Below are positions 8,228 through 16,511 of a DNA stretch of 64,000 nucleotides, one piece after another; within the stretch, counting starts at the first letter, position 1, and the number at the start of each line of letters is the position of its first letter. A program made the position numbers and the translations under genes. Where the stretch lies: the NCBI RefSeq assembly GCF_030817055.1, contig NZ_JAUSYV010000001.1, forward strand, positions 1,946,001 to 2,010,000. Direction: 5' to 3'. Under the pieces are notes generated by a model. It was given only the letters and a program-made list of their open reading frames with translations. It was not told the origin of the DNA and searched no databases. The stretch comes from Bacillus sp. V2I10. Its GTDB lineage: Bacteria; Bacillota; Bacilli; Bacillales; Bacillaceae.

Positions 8228-8735
8228 AATACTTGGAGCTGTATTTATTTTGCTTGCTACAACTTGGACAGGGTTTGAAGTGGCGAAGCATATCAGTGAG
8301 CGGCCGCGGCAGCTGAGGCAGCTTAAGGTTGCTCTGCAGGCCCTTGAGGCAGAAATTATGTATGCCCACACCCCCCTCAGGGAAGCGGCAGCTACTTTAT
8401 CAAAGCAGATGCCTAAGCCTCTCTCATGGTTTTTTGAGGACTTCTCCAAACGGCTGTCCGCCGGGCATACGAGCGTCAAAGCAGCTTGGGAGGATAGCCT
8501 GCAGGAAGTTTGGCGGATGACGGCTTTAAAGCAGGGGGAATTTGAAATATTAAAGCAATTCGGCGAGACGCTGGGACAGCACGACATTATATCTCAGCAA
8601 AAACATATTCGTCTGACCTTAACCCATCTTGAAAGAGAGGAAGCCGACGCTCTTGATAAACAAAGCCGCTATGAAACAATGCTGAAAAGCTTAGGTTTTT
8701 TATCTGGATTATTGCTCGTTATTTTATTGATGTAG
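8220..8735 (+). CDS. spoIIIAB: Stage III sporulation protein SpoIIIAB
   Basis: 171 residues. An N-terminal membrane helix (about 3-20) and a C-terminal one (about 152-171) flank a helical domain similar to type II secretion GspF. It is a membrane component of the feeding-tube complex, thought to anchor the SpoIIIAA ATPase. ATG 8220 overlaps the spoIIIAA stop. It is recognised by its place in the operon and the segment FETLGQHDIISQQKHI (here FGETLGQHD). Confidence 0.95.
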   Translation: MIKILGAVFILLATTWTGFEVAKHISERPRQLRQLKVALQALEAEIMYAHTPLREAAATLSKQMPKPLSWFFEDFSKRLSAGHTSVKAAWEDSLQEVWRMTALKQGEFEILKQFGETLGQHDIISQQKHIRLTLTHLEREEADALDKQSRYETMLKSLGFLSGLLLVILLM

Positions 8736-8756
8736 CAGTCAGGAGGATTATATGCA

Positions 8757-8963
8757 ATGGGAGTAGATGTGAATATCATTTTTCAGATAGCGGGAATTGG
8801 AATTGTTGTAGCATTTCTTCATACGATACTTGATCAAATGGGAAAGAAAGAGTATGCACAATGGGTCACATTGCTTGGGTTTATCTACATTCTGTTTATG
8901 GTAGCTTCCATTGTTGAGGATCTGTTCCAAAAAATAAAATCAGTCTTCCTCTTTCAGGGATAG
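8757..8963 (+). CDS. spoIIIAC: Stage III sporulation protein SpoIIIAC
   Basis: 68 residues, two membrane helices, full family length. It begins MGVDVNIIFQIAGIGIVVAF, typical of SpoIIIAC. It is a small membrane subunit of the SpoIIIA complex. AGGAGG stands 10 bases before ATG 8757. An ATG at 8752 is in another frame. The stop at 8961-8963 is directly followed by the GGGGGG that appears to serve spoIIIAD. Confidence 0.95.
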   Translation: MGVDVNIIFQIAGIGIVVAFLHTILDQMGKKEYAQWVTLLGFIYILFMVASIVEDLFQKIKSVFLFQG

Positions 8964-8975
8964 GGGGGCTCTGCG

Positions 8976-9365
8976 ATTGAAATTATCCAGATTGTCGGAC
9001 TTGGTTTAGTTGCAACCTTTCTCGCGTTAATCGTAAAAGAACAAAAGCCGACATATGCTTTTATGCTTGTCGTATTTGTCGGCTGCGTCATCTTTTTATT
9101 TCTGGTTGATCAGGTTTCCCAAATTATCACCATGATTGAAAAAATTGCGCTGAATGCAAATATAAACATGATGTATGTAGAAACCATTTTAAAAATAATC
9201 GGAATTGCATATATAGCAGAGTTTGGAGCCCAATTGACAAAAGATGCCGGACAAGGCGCGATTGCCTCAAAAATTGAGCTTGGCGGAAAAATCTTGATTC
9301 TGTCCATGGCTGTTCCTATTTTAACTGTCATTATTGAAACAATTATCGGATTAATACCGGCATAA
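8976..9365 (+). CDS. spoIIIAD: Stage III sporulation protein SpoIIIAD, apparent ATT start
   Basis: 129 residues if translation starts at ATT 8976. The conserved N-terminus IEIIQIVGLGLVATFLALIV is readable only from there. Upstream in the same frame are GCG, TCT, GGC, GGG and then the stop TAG at 8961, so no ATG, GTG or TTG is available before internal ATG 9063. Starting at 9063 would remove the first membrane helix and the KEQKPT loop. GGGGGG at 8963-8968 lies 7 bases before the ATT. The rest matches the family well (ETILKIIGIAYIAEFGAQLT). It is a membrane subunit of the SpoIIIA complex. A sequencing error is the alternative to a true ATT start. Confidence 0.9.
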   Translation: MEIIQIVGLGLVATFLALIVKEQKPTYAFMLVVFVGCVIFLFLVDQVSQIITMIEKIALNANINMMYVETILKIIGIAYIAEFGAQLTKDAGQGAIASKIELGGKILILSMAVPILTVIIETIIGLIPA

Positions 9366-9391
9366 TAGCGAGGCTATAAGGGGTGAGTAAA

Positions 9392-10561
9392 ATGAAAAAA
9401 GGAATCATCGCCATCTTCTTTTTATTCTTTTTTTCTTTTCCTGTCATTGTACAAGCTTCACCCCCTCCACCGCAGCAGGATTTAATTGATCAGCAAATAG
9501 ACAAGCTCGGAATTCAAGAAATCAAAAAATTCTGGGATGACATTATGACAGAGTATGGAGGGTATCTTCCTGAGAGTCAAAAGGGAAGCTTGCTTCAATT
9601 TCTAAATGGAGAAAAGGAATTGTCCTTCCAGGAATGGTCAAAAGCGTTTTTGAAATACATTTTTCATGAAATTATTGCAAACGGCAAACTGCTCGGGACC
9701 CTTATTCTGCTGACGATTTTCAGCATGCTTCTTCAGCTGCTTCAGGATGCATTCAGCCAAAGCACTGTAAGCAAAGTAGCATATGCGCTTGTATATATGG
9801 TGCTGATGATCATCGCTCTTAATAGTTTTCATATAGCGATCGAATACACAGTGGAAGCCATCCAAACGATGACAAGCTTTATCCTGGCGCTGATTCCGCT
9901 GCTTCTCGCGCTCATGGCGGCTTCTGGAGGACTTATCTCAGCAGCGTTTTTCCATCCAGTCATCCTCTTCCTTATGAACACAAGCGGGGTATTGATTGAA
10001 AAGATCGTTCTGCCGCTGTTATTTCTCTCAGCTCTGTTAAGCATCGTAAGCACATTGACAGATCAATACAAAGTGACCCAGCTTGCACAGCTGCTGCGCA
10101 ATATCAGTATTGGGCTTCTCGGCACTTTTTTAACAGTCTTTCTCGGTGTTATCTCTGTTCAGGGGGCATCTGCAGCCGTATCTGACGGAATGGCAATTCG
10201 AACAGCTAAGTTTGTCACAGGCAACTTTATTCCGGTGCTTGGTAGAATGTTTACCGATGCAACGGATACAGTCATAAGTGCTTCAGTCCTTCTTAAGAAT
10301 ACGGTTGGAATTATCGGAGTTGCGATCCTGCTTTTAATCGCTGCATTTCCTGCAATAAAGGTACTGACACTTGCCTTTATCTATAAATTTACGGCTGCTC
10401 TGCTGCAGCCGCTTGGCGGAGGCCCGATTATTAAATGCCTCGATATCATCAGCAAAAGCGTGATTTATATTTTTGCAGCACTTGCTATTGTTTCATTAAT
10501 GTTTTTCTTAAGTATTACGGTCATTATTGCAGCTGGAAACATTACCATGATGGTGCGATAG
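9392..10561 (+). CDS. spoIIIAE: Stage III sporulation protein SpoIIIAE
   Basis: 389 residues. A cleavable signal peptide (hydrophobic about 5-22, ending VQASP) is followed by an extracytoplasmic domain to about residue 90 and then several membrane helices. It is a polytopic subunit of the SpoIIIA channel complex. ATG 9392 is chosen because AAGGGGTGAG lies just upstream. The GTG at 9383 sits inside that ribosome binding site. The next gene starts 12 bases after the stop. Confidence 0.95.
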   Translation: MKKGIIAIFFLFFFSFPVIVQASPPPPQQDLIDQQIDKLGIQEIKKFWDDIMTEYGGYLPESQKGSLLQFLNGEKELSFQEWSKAFLKYIFHEIIANGKLLGTLILLTIFSMLLQLLQDAFSQSTVSKVAYALVYMVLMIIALNSFHIAIEYTVEAIQTMTSFILALIPLLLALMAASGGLISAAFFHPVILFLMNTSGVLIEKIVLPLLFLSALLSIVSTLTDQYKVTQLAQLLRNISIGLLGTFLTVFLGVISVQGASAAVSDGMAIRTAKFVTGNFIPVLGRMFTDATDTVISASVLLKNTVGIIGVAILLLIAAFPAIKVLTLAFIYKFTAALLQPLGGGPIIKCLDIISKSVIYIFAALAIVSLMFFLSITVIIAAGNITMMVR

Positions 10562-10573
10562 GAGGATGGGGGC

Positions 10574-11206
10574 ATGTCTTTTTTAACTGAATGGATAGCG
10601 AATATCATTCTATTTATTATGCTTGCTGTCATCCTTGATTTGCTCCTGCCCAATTCAGCTATGCAGAAGTACGCCAAGATGGTCATCAGTCTTCTGCTTA
10701 TCGTCATCATTCTCTCGCCGGTCTTCAAATTATTGTCTGCAGACATCAATACGCTTGTATCAGATGTACAAATGGAATCCCCTGCAAAAGAAGAAGAAAT
10801 AAAAAAAATGATCGATTTGCAGAAAAAAGAAATACAAGCTTCTAATGATGCATATATTTTAGAAAACATGGCTGTCCAATTAAAATCACAGGCAAAAGAG
10901 GAGCTGGTGCAAAGCTATGATGTAACGATTAAACAAATTTCTCTTTCTGTAGATGAACCATTTGAAGAAATTCAAAATAGTCTGCAGGGCATAGAGGTAA
11001 CACTCGAAGCAGAGGAAGCAGGATCCGAAGCAGTTGAAACCATTCAGCCAGTTGTTCTAGGTGCAGCAGAAACAGCAGAGACTGAAAAAGAAAATCAAAT
11101 CAGGCGGGCATCAGAGATTAAAGCATATCTTGCAAGTATCTGGGAAGTTGACCCTGAGAAGATTTCCTTGAAAATGGAAGGAGGGGAGGGCAGCACAGAT
11201 GAGTAA
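10574..11206 (+). CDS. spoIIIAF: Stage III sporulation protein SpoIIIAF
   Basis: 210 residues. Two N-terminal membrane helices (about 6-26 and 34-53) precede a soluble domain facing the intermembrane space. That domain has a ring-building fold related to EscJ/FliF in the family. Operon position and the opening SFLTEWIANIILFIMLAVIL identify it. The ribosome binding site is GGAGGATGGGGG. Its end overlaps spoIIIAG by 8 bases. Confidence 0.93.
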   Translation: MSFLTEWIANIILFIMLAVILDLLLPNSAMQKYAKMVISLLLIVIILSPVFKLLSADINTLVSDVQMESPAKEEEIKKMIDLQKKEIQASNDAYILENMAVQLKSQAKEELVQSYDVTIKQISLSVDEPFEEIQNSLQGIEVTLEAEEAGSEAVETIQPVVLGAAETAETEKENQIRRASEIKAYLASIWEVDPEKISLKMEGGEGSTDE

Positions 11207-11852
11207 TCCAAAGAATTTGTTAGAGAAACTAAAAAGCATGCTAAACACAGAAAACGGCAAAAAACCGACTAAATATCACTATGTTTTAATCGTTTTGGCA
11301 CTTGGCATAGGTTTTATGCTTGTCAGCAATCTTTTTACTAATGAGACAAATTTGCCGAAGGTGTCGCAAGTATCAGGTCTAACATCATCAACAGAAAAAG
11401 ATGCCGATGTCTTTAAACCCTCTGATGAAAGCGGGGGATCAGGGTCTATCGATAAATACGAACAGGAATATGAGAATCAATTAAAAGAAGCGCTCGATTC
11501 AATGATCGGAATTGAGAATGCACTTGTAGTCGTCAATGTAGATGCCACATCAGAGCAAATTCTTGAAAAAAACAGCGTGACGCAAAGCCAGACGACAGAA
11601 GAGACGGATCCTCAAGGAGGAAAGAGGACGGTCGAAGATGGATCAACTGAAGAATCCGTTGTCATTATCCGAAAGGGAGAGCAGGAAACCCCAATCATCC
11701 TTCAGACTAAAAAACCGGAAATCAGGGGAGTGCTTGTTGTTGCTGCGGGTGCTGATAACATTCAAATAAAAAAATCAATTGTTGAAGCTGTTACAAGAGT
11801 GCTTGGGGTACCGAGCCACCGCGTTGCAGTTTCAGCTAAAAAAGGGAAATAA
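11199..11852 (+). CDS. spoIIIAG: Stage III sporulation protein SpoIIIAG
   Basis: 217 residues. A single N-terminal membrane helix (about 27-45) and a soluble domain form a large ring in the intermembrane space in B. subtilis. The ring-building segment EQEYENQLKEALDSMIGIE and the C-terminal VVAAGADN are visible. GGAGGGGAGG lies upstream inside spoIIIAF, and the 8-base overlap suggests coupled translation. Confidence 0.94.
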   Translation: MSNPKNLLEKLKSMLNTENGKKPTKYHYVLIVLALGIGFMLVSNLFTNETNLPKVSQVSGLTSSTEKDADVFKPSDESGGSGSIDKYEQEYENQLKEALDSMIGIENALVVVNVDATSEQILEKNSVTQSQTTEETDPQGGKRTVEDGSTEESVVIIRKGEQETPIILQTKKPEIRGVLVVAAGADNIQIKKSIVEAVTRVLGVPSHRVAVSAKKGK

Positions 11853-11866
11853 AGGAGGATTCACGA

Positions 11867-12454
11867 ATGATGCTTAAAAAACAAACGGTTTGGTTATTAA
11901 CAATGTTAAGCTTGGTTGTAGTTTTGTCTGTCTACTATATTACAACTCCTGATGAAGTGAAAAACGATGTGGCATTGACTGGGGCAGAGGCTGAAAAAGG
12001 TGAAAAAGCAGACGCTGATAAAGCAACAGAAAAAGAAAGCGATAAAGGGGAAGTAACAATCGAAGAAGCAGAAGATGGAACTGTTGTATCGGTCTCAAAT
12101 GATGAGCTGTTTGCTACAATGCGCATGCAGCTTGAAGATACGAGAAGTGCAAGAAAAGAAAGCTTAGAGGATATCGTGGCAAGCAAAGATGTAACAGCCT
12201 CTGAAAAAAGTGCTGCAAGAGATGAAATGAATGCGATTGATGAAGCGGTTGCAAATGAGGAAATTCTTGAAACGTTCATTAAATCAAATGGCTATGACGA
12301 TGCTCTTGTCCGCATTGAAGGAGAGAAAGTGAAAGTAACCGTGAAAGCGAAAGAGAGCTCAGCATCTGAAGCCAATAAAATTATTCAGCTAGTAAGCAGT
12401 GAAATGAAAGGCATGGAAGATGTAGCGGTTACACTGGAGCCTTCCAATCAATAA
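11867..12454 (+). CDS. spoIIIAH: Stage III sporulation protein SpoIIIAH
   Basis: 195 residues. The opening LKKQTVWLLTMLSLVVVLS is almost identical to the B. subtilis membrane anchor. A low-complexity Glu/Lys/Ala linker (about 35-75) leads to the SpoIIQ-binding domain (about 85-195). SpoIIIAH pairs with forespore SpoIIQ across the septal space. ATG 11867 has AAAGGAGG with 8-base spacing. The adjacent ATG 11870 matches the homologue start, so either may be used. Last gene of the operon. Confidence 0.95.
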   Translation: MMLKKQTVWLLTMLSLVVVLSVYYITTPDEVKNDVALTGAEAEKGEKADADKATEKESDKGEVTIEEAEDGTVVSVSNDELFATMRMQLEDTRSARKESLEDIVASKDVTASEKSAARDEMNAIDEAVANEEILETFIKSNGYDDALVRIEGEKVKVTVKAKESSASEANKIIQLVSSEMKGMEDVAVTLEPSNQ

Positions 12455-12464
12455 ATAACGACTT

Positions 12465-12495
12465 CCCCGTGTGTCTGCCACACGGGGATTTTCTA
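12465..12495 (+). terminator. Terminator of the spoIIIA operon
   Basis: CCCCGTGTG / CACACGGGG, a 9-base perfect stem with loop TCTGC, then ATTTTC. Confidence 0.85.
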
Positions 12496-12591
12496 TTAAA
12501 TTGGTGTAACCGTTTCATATTTTTTTAATTTAACTTATAATTTAAAGTAGTCTTACATTTTAAGATCCTCTTCCTTAGGAAAGAATTAATA

Positions 12592-12628
12592 TTGAATTCC
12601 ATGACTCACCTGTCGTAAGATATATAAT
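12592..12628 (+). promoter_or_regulatory. Candidate promoter of accBC
   Basis: TTGAAT (12592) with TAAGAT 18 bases later (12616-12621), and an overlapping TATAAT at 12623-12628. This is the best promoter-like match in the 253-base spoIIIAH-accB gap. No known operator is certain here. Confidence 0.35.
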
Positions 12629-12707
12629 AGGACTAAGTTTTAGTACTAGATTATAAAATGAAAAAGATGGTCTAAATCATCAAGAATTTGAATAGGGGTG
12701 CCAGCAG

Positions 12708-13205
12708 ATGTTGAAGATACAAGAAATCAGAGAACTGATCAAACTCATTGACCAGTCTTCTATTGATGAATTTACGTATGAACATGAAGGGTCAAAAATC
12801 AAATTAAAAAAACGTTTAGATGAATTAGAGAAACCTGCAAATCGCATTACATCAGCTGCAGCAGTTGAACTGAGCCCAAACCCTGCTCCGCAAGCTGTGG
12901 CAGCACTGCAGGAAATAAAAGAAGAGCCTAAGAAAGAAGCCGAGGCCCCTGTTAAGGAAGAATCATTACATAAAATCACGTCTCCAATGGTAGGAACGTT
13001 TTATGCTGCATCTTCACCTGAAACAGACGACTATGTAAAAGTAGGATCTAAAGTTACTTCTGATTCAGTTGTCTGTATCGTAGAAGCAATGAAATTGTTT
13101 AATGAAATTGAATCAGAAGTAAAAGGGGAAATTGTTGAGATTTTAGCTGAAAATGGTCAGCTTGTTGAATACGGTCAGCCATTATTCCTTGTCAGACCAG
13201 AGTAA
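12708..13205 (+). CDS. accB: Biotin carboxyl carrier protein of acetyl-CoA carboxylase
   Basis: 165 residues. The N-terminal domain is followed by a Pro/Ala/Glu-rich linker (about 43-87) and a C-terminal biotinyl domain. The biotin lysine is Lys129 in EAMKLFNEIE. It carries carboxybiotin between AccC and AccDA for malonyl-CoA synthesis in fatty acid biosynthesis. The ribosome binding site is weak (AGGGGTG about 11 bases out). accC starts 11 bases after the stop. Confidence 0.97.
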   Translation: MLKIQEIRELIKLIDQSSIDEFTYEHEGSKIKLKKRLDELEKPANRITSAAAVELSPNPAPQAVAALQEIKEEPKKEAEAPVKEESLHKITSPMVGTFYAASSPETDDYVKVGSKVTSDSVVCIVEAMKLFNEIESEVKGEIVEILAENGQLVEYGQPLFLVRPE

Positions 13206-13216
13206 GGAGAGAAACT

Positions 13217-14569
13217 ATGATTAAGAAATTGCTTATAGCAAACAGAGGAGAAATTGCGGTTCGGATTATTCGGGCATGCAAAGAACTTGGAATAGAGACG
13301 GTTGCAGTCTTCTCAGAAGCAGACAGAGACTCTTTGCATGTTCAGCTGGCTGATGAAGCATTTTGCGTCGGACCGACAGCGTCAAAAGACAGCTATTTGA
13401 ATTTCACGAACATTATTAGTGTTGCAACACTGACAGGCAGTGATGCAATCCATCCGGGCTACGGGTTTTTAGCTGAAAATGCTGACTTTGCAGAGCTGTG
13501 TCAGGAATGCAACATAATCTTTGTAGGACCAAGCGCTGACGCGATTTCAAAAATGGGAACCAAGGATGTTGCAAGGGAAACGATGAGAAAAGCGGGAGTG
13601 CCAATTGTTCCAGGTTCACAGGGAATTATTAAAGATTCAGGCGACGCTGTTTCGCTTGCGAATGATATCGGGTATCCTGTTATAATCAAAGCAACAGCAG
13701 GCGGCGGCGGAAAAGGAATCCGCGTTGCAAAAACGGAACAAGAGCTGATAAAAGGCATTCAAATTACTCAGCAGGAAGCAGCAACTGCTTTTGGAAATCC
13801 TGGAGTTTATATTGAAAAATACATTGAGGACTTCAGACATGTGGAAATTCAGGTTATGGCAGATTCGCTTGGCAATGTCATTCATTTAGGTGAAAGAGAT
13901 TGCACAATTCAGCGCCGGCTGCAAAAATTGCTGGAAGAAACACCTTCTCCTGCTTTGTCGGCGGAAATGCGCGAGATCATGGGGAGAGCCGCTGTTAAAG
14001 CAGCAGAAGCTGTAAACTATACAGGAGCGGGAACGGTAGAATTTATTTTTGATTATCTTGAAAATAAGTTTTATTTCATGGAAATGAATACACGTATTCA
14101 AGTAGAGCATCCCGTGACTGAAATGGTAACCGGCATTGATTTGATCAAAGAACAGATTAAAGTAGCATCAGGATCTGCCCTGTCAGTTAAACAGGAAGAT
14201 GTGGTCTTCAATGGCTGGTCTATCGAATGCCGGATCAACGCAGAGAATCCGGAGAAGAATTTTATGCCATCACCAGGTAAAATAGACATGTACTTGCCGC
14301 CCGGCGGACTGGGTGTTAGAGTAGATTCAGCAGTGTACCCGGGCTATTCAATTCCGCCATACTATGATTCGATGATTGCGAAACTGATTACGTATGGTGC
14401 AACGCGGGAGGAAGCAATCGCGAGAATGAAACGCGCCCTGGGTGAATTTGTGATTGAAGGGATTTCAACAACGATTCCTTTTCATCAAAAGCTGCTTGAA
14501 CATGAAACGTTTGTTTCAGGAGAGTTTAATACGAAATTTTTAGAAATCCATAAAGTAATGGAAGCTTGA
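13217..14569 (+). CDS. accC: Biotin carboxylase subunit of acetyl-CoA carboxylase
   Basis: 450 residues, full length. ATP-grasp enzyme that carboxylates AccB-biotin with bicarbonate. Visible motifs are the N-terminal KKLLIANRGEIAVRIIRAC, the glycine-rich ATP loop GGGGKGIRVA, ERDCTIQRRLQKLLEE, and the catalytic region EMNTRIQVEHPVTEMVTG. Forms accBC with accB. It might also supply the biotin carboxylase for the YqjD carboxyltransferase at 50.9 kb, but that is inference. Confidence 0.98.
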   Translation: MIKKLLIANRGEIAVRIIRACKELGIETVAVFSEADRDSLHVQLADEAFCVGPTASKDSYLNFTNIISVATLTGSDAIHPGYGFLAENADFAELCQECNIIFVGPSADAISKMGTKDVARETMRKAGVPIVPGSQGIIKDSGDAVSLANDIGYPVIIKATAGGGGKGIRVAKTEQELIKGIQITQQEAATAFGNPGVYIEKYIEDFRHVEIQVMADSLGNVIHLGERDCTIQRRLQKLLEETPSPALSAEMREIMGRAAVKAAEAVNYTGAGTVEFIFDYLENKFYFMEMNTRIQVEHPVTEMVTGIDLIKEQIKVASGSALSVKQEDVVFNGWSIECRINAENPEKNFMPSPGKIDMYLPPGGLGVRVDSAVYPGYSIPPYYDSMIAKLITYGATREEAIARMKRALGEFVIEGISTTIPFHQKLLEHETFVSGEFNTKFLEIHKVMEA

Positions 14570-14591
14570 AAATTATTGGAGGTGCTGATTC

Positions 14592-14999
14592 TTGAAAGAA
14601 AACAAATTACTTGAAATGACTCATGAAGAAACTGGTCTTGGCAAAGTTGAAATTGCTCCTGAGGTCATTGAGGTTATTGCCGGGATTGCAGCTTCCGAAG
14701 TAGAAGGCGTTGCTCAAATGCGAGGCAACTTCGCATCTGGCGTAGTTGAGCGTTTAGGGAAAAAGAATCACGGAAAAGGTGTAAAAGTTGATCTTTCAGA
14801 AGAAGGAATTACGATTGATGTATATTGTGTCATGATGTTCGGAGTTTCAATTCCTACAGTTGCTCAGCGCATTCAGGATAATACGCGACAAGCTTTATAC
14901 AACATGACTGCACTTGAAGTCAATGAAATCAACATCCATGTAGTTGGAATTCAGTTTGAAACAAAGTCTCAGGAAATTGAAATTGACCAGGAAATGTAA
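14592..14999 (+). CDS. yqhY: Asp23/Gls24 family protein YqhY
   Basis: 135 residues. The Asp23 domain (about 14-120) includes EIAPEVIEVIAGIAASEVEG. TTG start 14592 with GGAGGTG 6 bases upstream. It is translated just after accC in the same operon. In B. subtilis, YqhY is linked to control of acetyl-CoA carboxylase activity, which fits the conserved position. Its own biochemical activity is not known. A terminator follows. Confidence 0.92.
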   Translation: MKENKLLEMTHEETGLGKVEIAPEVIEVIAGIAASEVEGVAQMRGNFASGVVERLGKKNHGKGVKVDLSEEGITIDVYCVMMFGVSIPTVAQRIQDNTRQALYNMTALEVNEINIHVVGIQFETKSQEIEIDQEM

Positions 15000-15001
15000 A
15001 G

Positions 15002-15031
15002 CCAGAGGAGATCTTCCTTTGGTTTTTTTTT
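15002..15031 (+). terminator. Terminator of accB-accC-yqhY
   Basis: CCAGAGGA / TCCTTTGG stem (one G-U) with an 8-T run, starting two bases after the yqhY stop. Confidence 0.8.
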
Positions 15032-15200
15032 GCTTAAATAGATTGAACATTTGATTAACTACGAATAATAAAATGTATGTGAAGTTTTTTATTCGGTATT
15101 TCACCAGAAAACGTTATTAACGATGTGCTTCTGTCTGTGAAATATGGTATTATCTTTTTATGACATTTCGACATTTTTGTACATAAAGGAGCAAGAATAA

Positions 15201-15593
15201 ATGAAACGAAGATTAGCAAGGGAAAAAGCGCTGCAGGCACTCTTTCAAATAGATGTAAGTGATATTGAACCAAAAGAAGCGATGTCTCATGCGCTTGATG
15301 GGGAAGAACTGGATGAGTTCATGACAGCTCTTGTTCTTGGAACAATTGAGCATATGTCAGAGATTGATGAACAAATTAAACCTCATTTAGTGAAATGGAA
15401 GCTAGAGAGACTTGCAAATGTAGATCGATCTGTATTGCGCCTAGCGGTATACGAAATGATTTATATTGAAGAAATTCCAGTCAATGTAACTCTTGATGAA
15501 GCAATTGAACTCGCAAAAACTTTTGGAGATGACCAATCACCGAAGTTTATTAATGGTGTCCTCTCGAACATTAAACAAACGATTGAAAAATAA
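15201..15593 (+). CDS. nusB: Transcription antitermination factor NusB
   Basis: 130 residues, all-helical NusB fold. The N-terminal arginine-rich KRRLAREKALQALFQIDVS binds boxA RNA together with NusE (S10) for rRNA antitermination. The C-terminal EAIELAKTFGDDQSPKFING is the other family signature. AAAGGAG ribosome binding site. Probably the first gene of a nusB-folD-xseA-xseB-ispA transcript, as no terminator is seen until after ispA. Confidence 0.97.
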   Translation: MKRRLAREKALQALFQIDVSDIEPKEAMSHALDGEELDEFMTALVLGTIEHMSEIDEQIKPHLVKWKLERLANVDRSVLRLAVYEMIYIEEIPVNVTLDEAIELAKTFGDDQSPKFINGVLSNIKQTIEK

Positions 15594-15621
15594 CCAATCA
15601 CATTAAAGGAGGAACAAAACA

Positions 15622-16497
15622 ATGACAGCATCAATTATCAGCGGAAAAGAATTAGCACAGGAAAAACGCAAACAGCTTGCACAAGAAGTGAAAGAATTAA
15701 AAGAGCAAGGTGTCGTGCCGGGACTTGTCGTAATTTTAGTAGGCGATCATCCAGCCTCTATTTCTTATATCAAAGGAAAACAGAAAGCGTCAGAAGAAAT
15801 TGGCGTGGCATTCACGCTTGAACATTTTCCTGAAACAATGCAAGAAAATGAACTTCTGGATGTGATTGAGAAATATAACCTTGATGAAAGCTGCCACGGT
15901 ATTCTTGTACAGCTTCCATTGCCGGATCATATTCATGAAAAAGCAGTCATTGAAAAAATTTCTCCTGCAAAAGATGTAGATGGATTTCATCCTCTGAATA
16001 TTGGACAAATGATGATCGGTGAAGATACATTTTTGCCGTGTACACCTGCAGGAATCGTAGAAATGATAAAATCTTCAGACATTGAAATTGCCGGTAAACA
16101 TGTTGTAGTAGTAGGACGCAGTAATATCGTCGGAAAACCAGTAGGCATACTTCTTTTGAATGAGCATGCAACAGTTACCTACTGTCATTCAAGAACTCCA
16201 AATTTAAAGGAAGTAACTAAGCAAGCTGATATTCTGGTTGTAGCTGTGGGCAGAGCTAATTTCATAACAGGCGAGCACATAAAAAAGAATGCTGCAGTTA
16301 TCGATGTTGGTGTGAACAGACTTGAGACAGGGAAGCTGTGCGGAGATGTCGTCTTTGAAGATGCGAAGCAAATAGCGAGTCATATTACGCCAGTTCCGGG
16401 CGGAGTAGGTCCGATGACGATTACAATGCTTGCTCACAATGTCGTAAAATCAGCAAGAATTTCAGCTGTTAAACGGCAGGGAAGTAAACAGCTTTAA
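15622..16497 (+). CDS. folD: Bifunctional methylenetetrahydrofolate dehydrogenase/cyclohydrolase
   Basis: 291 residues. Interconverts methylene-, methenyl- and formyl-tetrahydrofolate using NADP. Signatures: the catalytic lysine region SYIKGKQKA (Lys at the tetrahydrofolate site), VQLPLPDH, CTPAGI, the nucleotide loop GRSNIVGKPVG, and PVPGGVGPMT near the C-terminus. AAAGGAGG ribosome binding site. Confidence 0.98.
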   Translation: MTASIISGKELAQEKRKQLAQEVKELKEQGVVPGLVVILVGDHPASISYIKGKQKASEEIGVAFTLEHFPETMQENELLDVIEKYNLDESCHGILVQLPLPDHIHEKAVIEKISPAKDVDGFHPLNIGQMMIGEDTFLPCTPAGIVEMIKSSDIEIAGKHVVVVGRSNIVGKPVGILLLNEHATVTYCHSRTPNLKEVTKQADILVVAVGRANFITGEHIKKNAAVIDVGVNRLETGKLCGDVVFEDAKQIASHITPVPGGVGPMTITMLAHNVVKSARISAVKRQGSKQL

Positions 16498-16511
16498 AGG
16501 AGTCCTGCGCA

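Noticed and set aside
12629..12655. FapR-like ACTAA/TTAGT repeat before accB
   Set aside because: The half-sites point the wrong way for a FapR box (outward ACTAA-N3-TTAGT), and accBC is not a known FapR target in B. subtilis.
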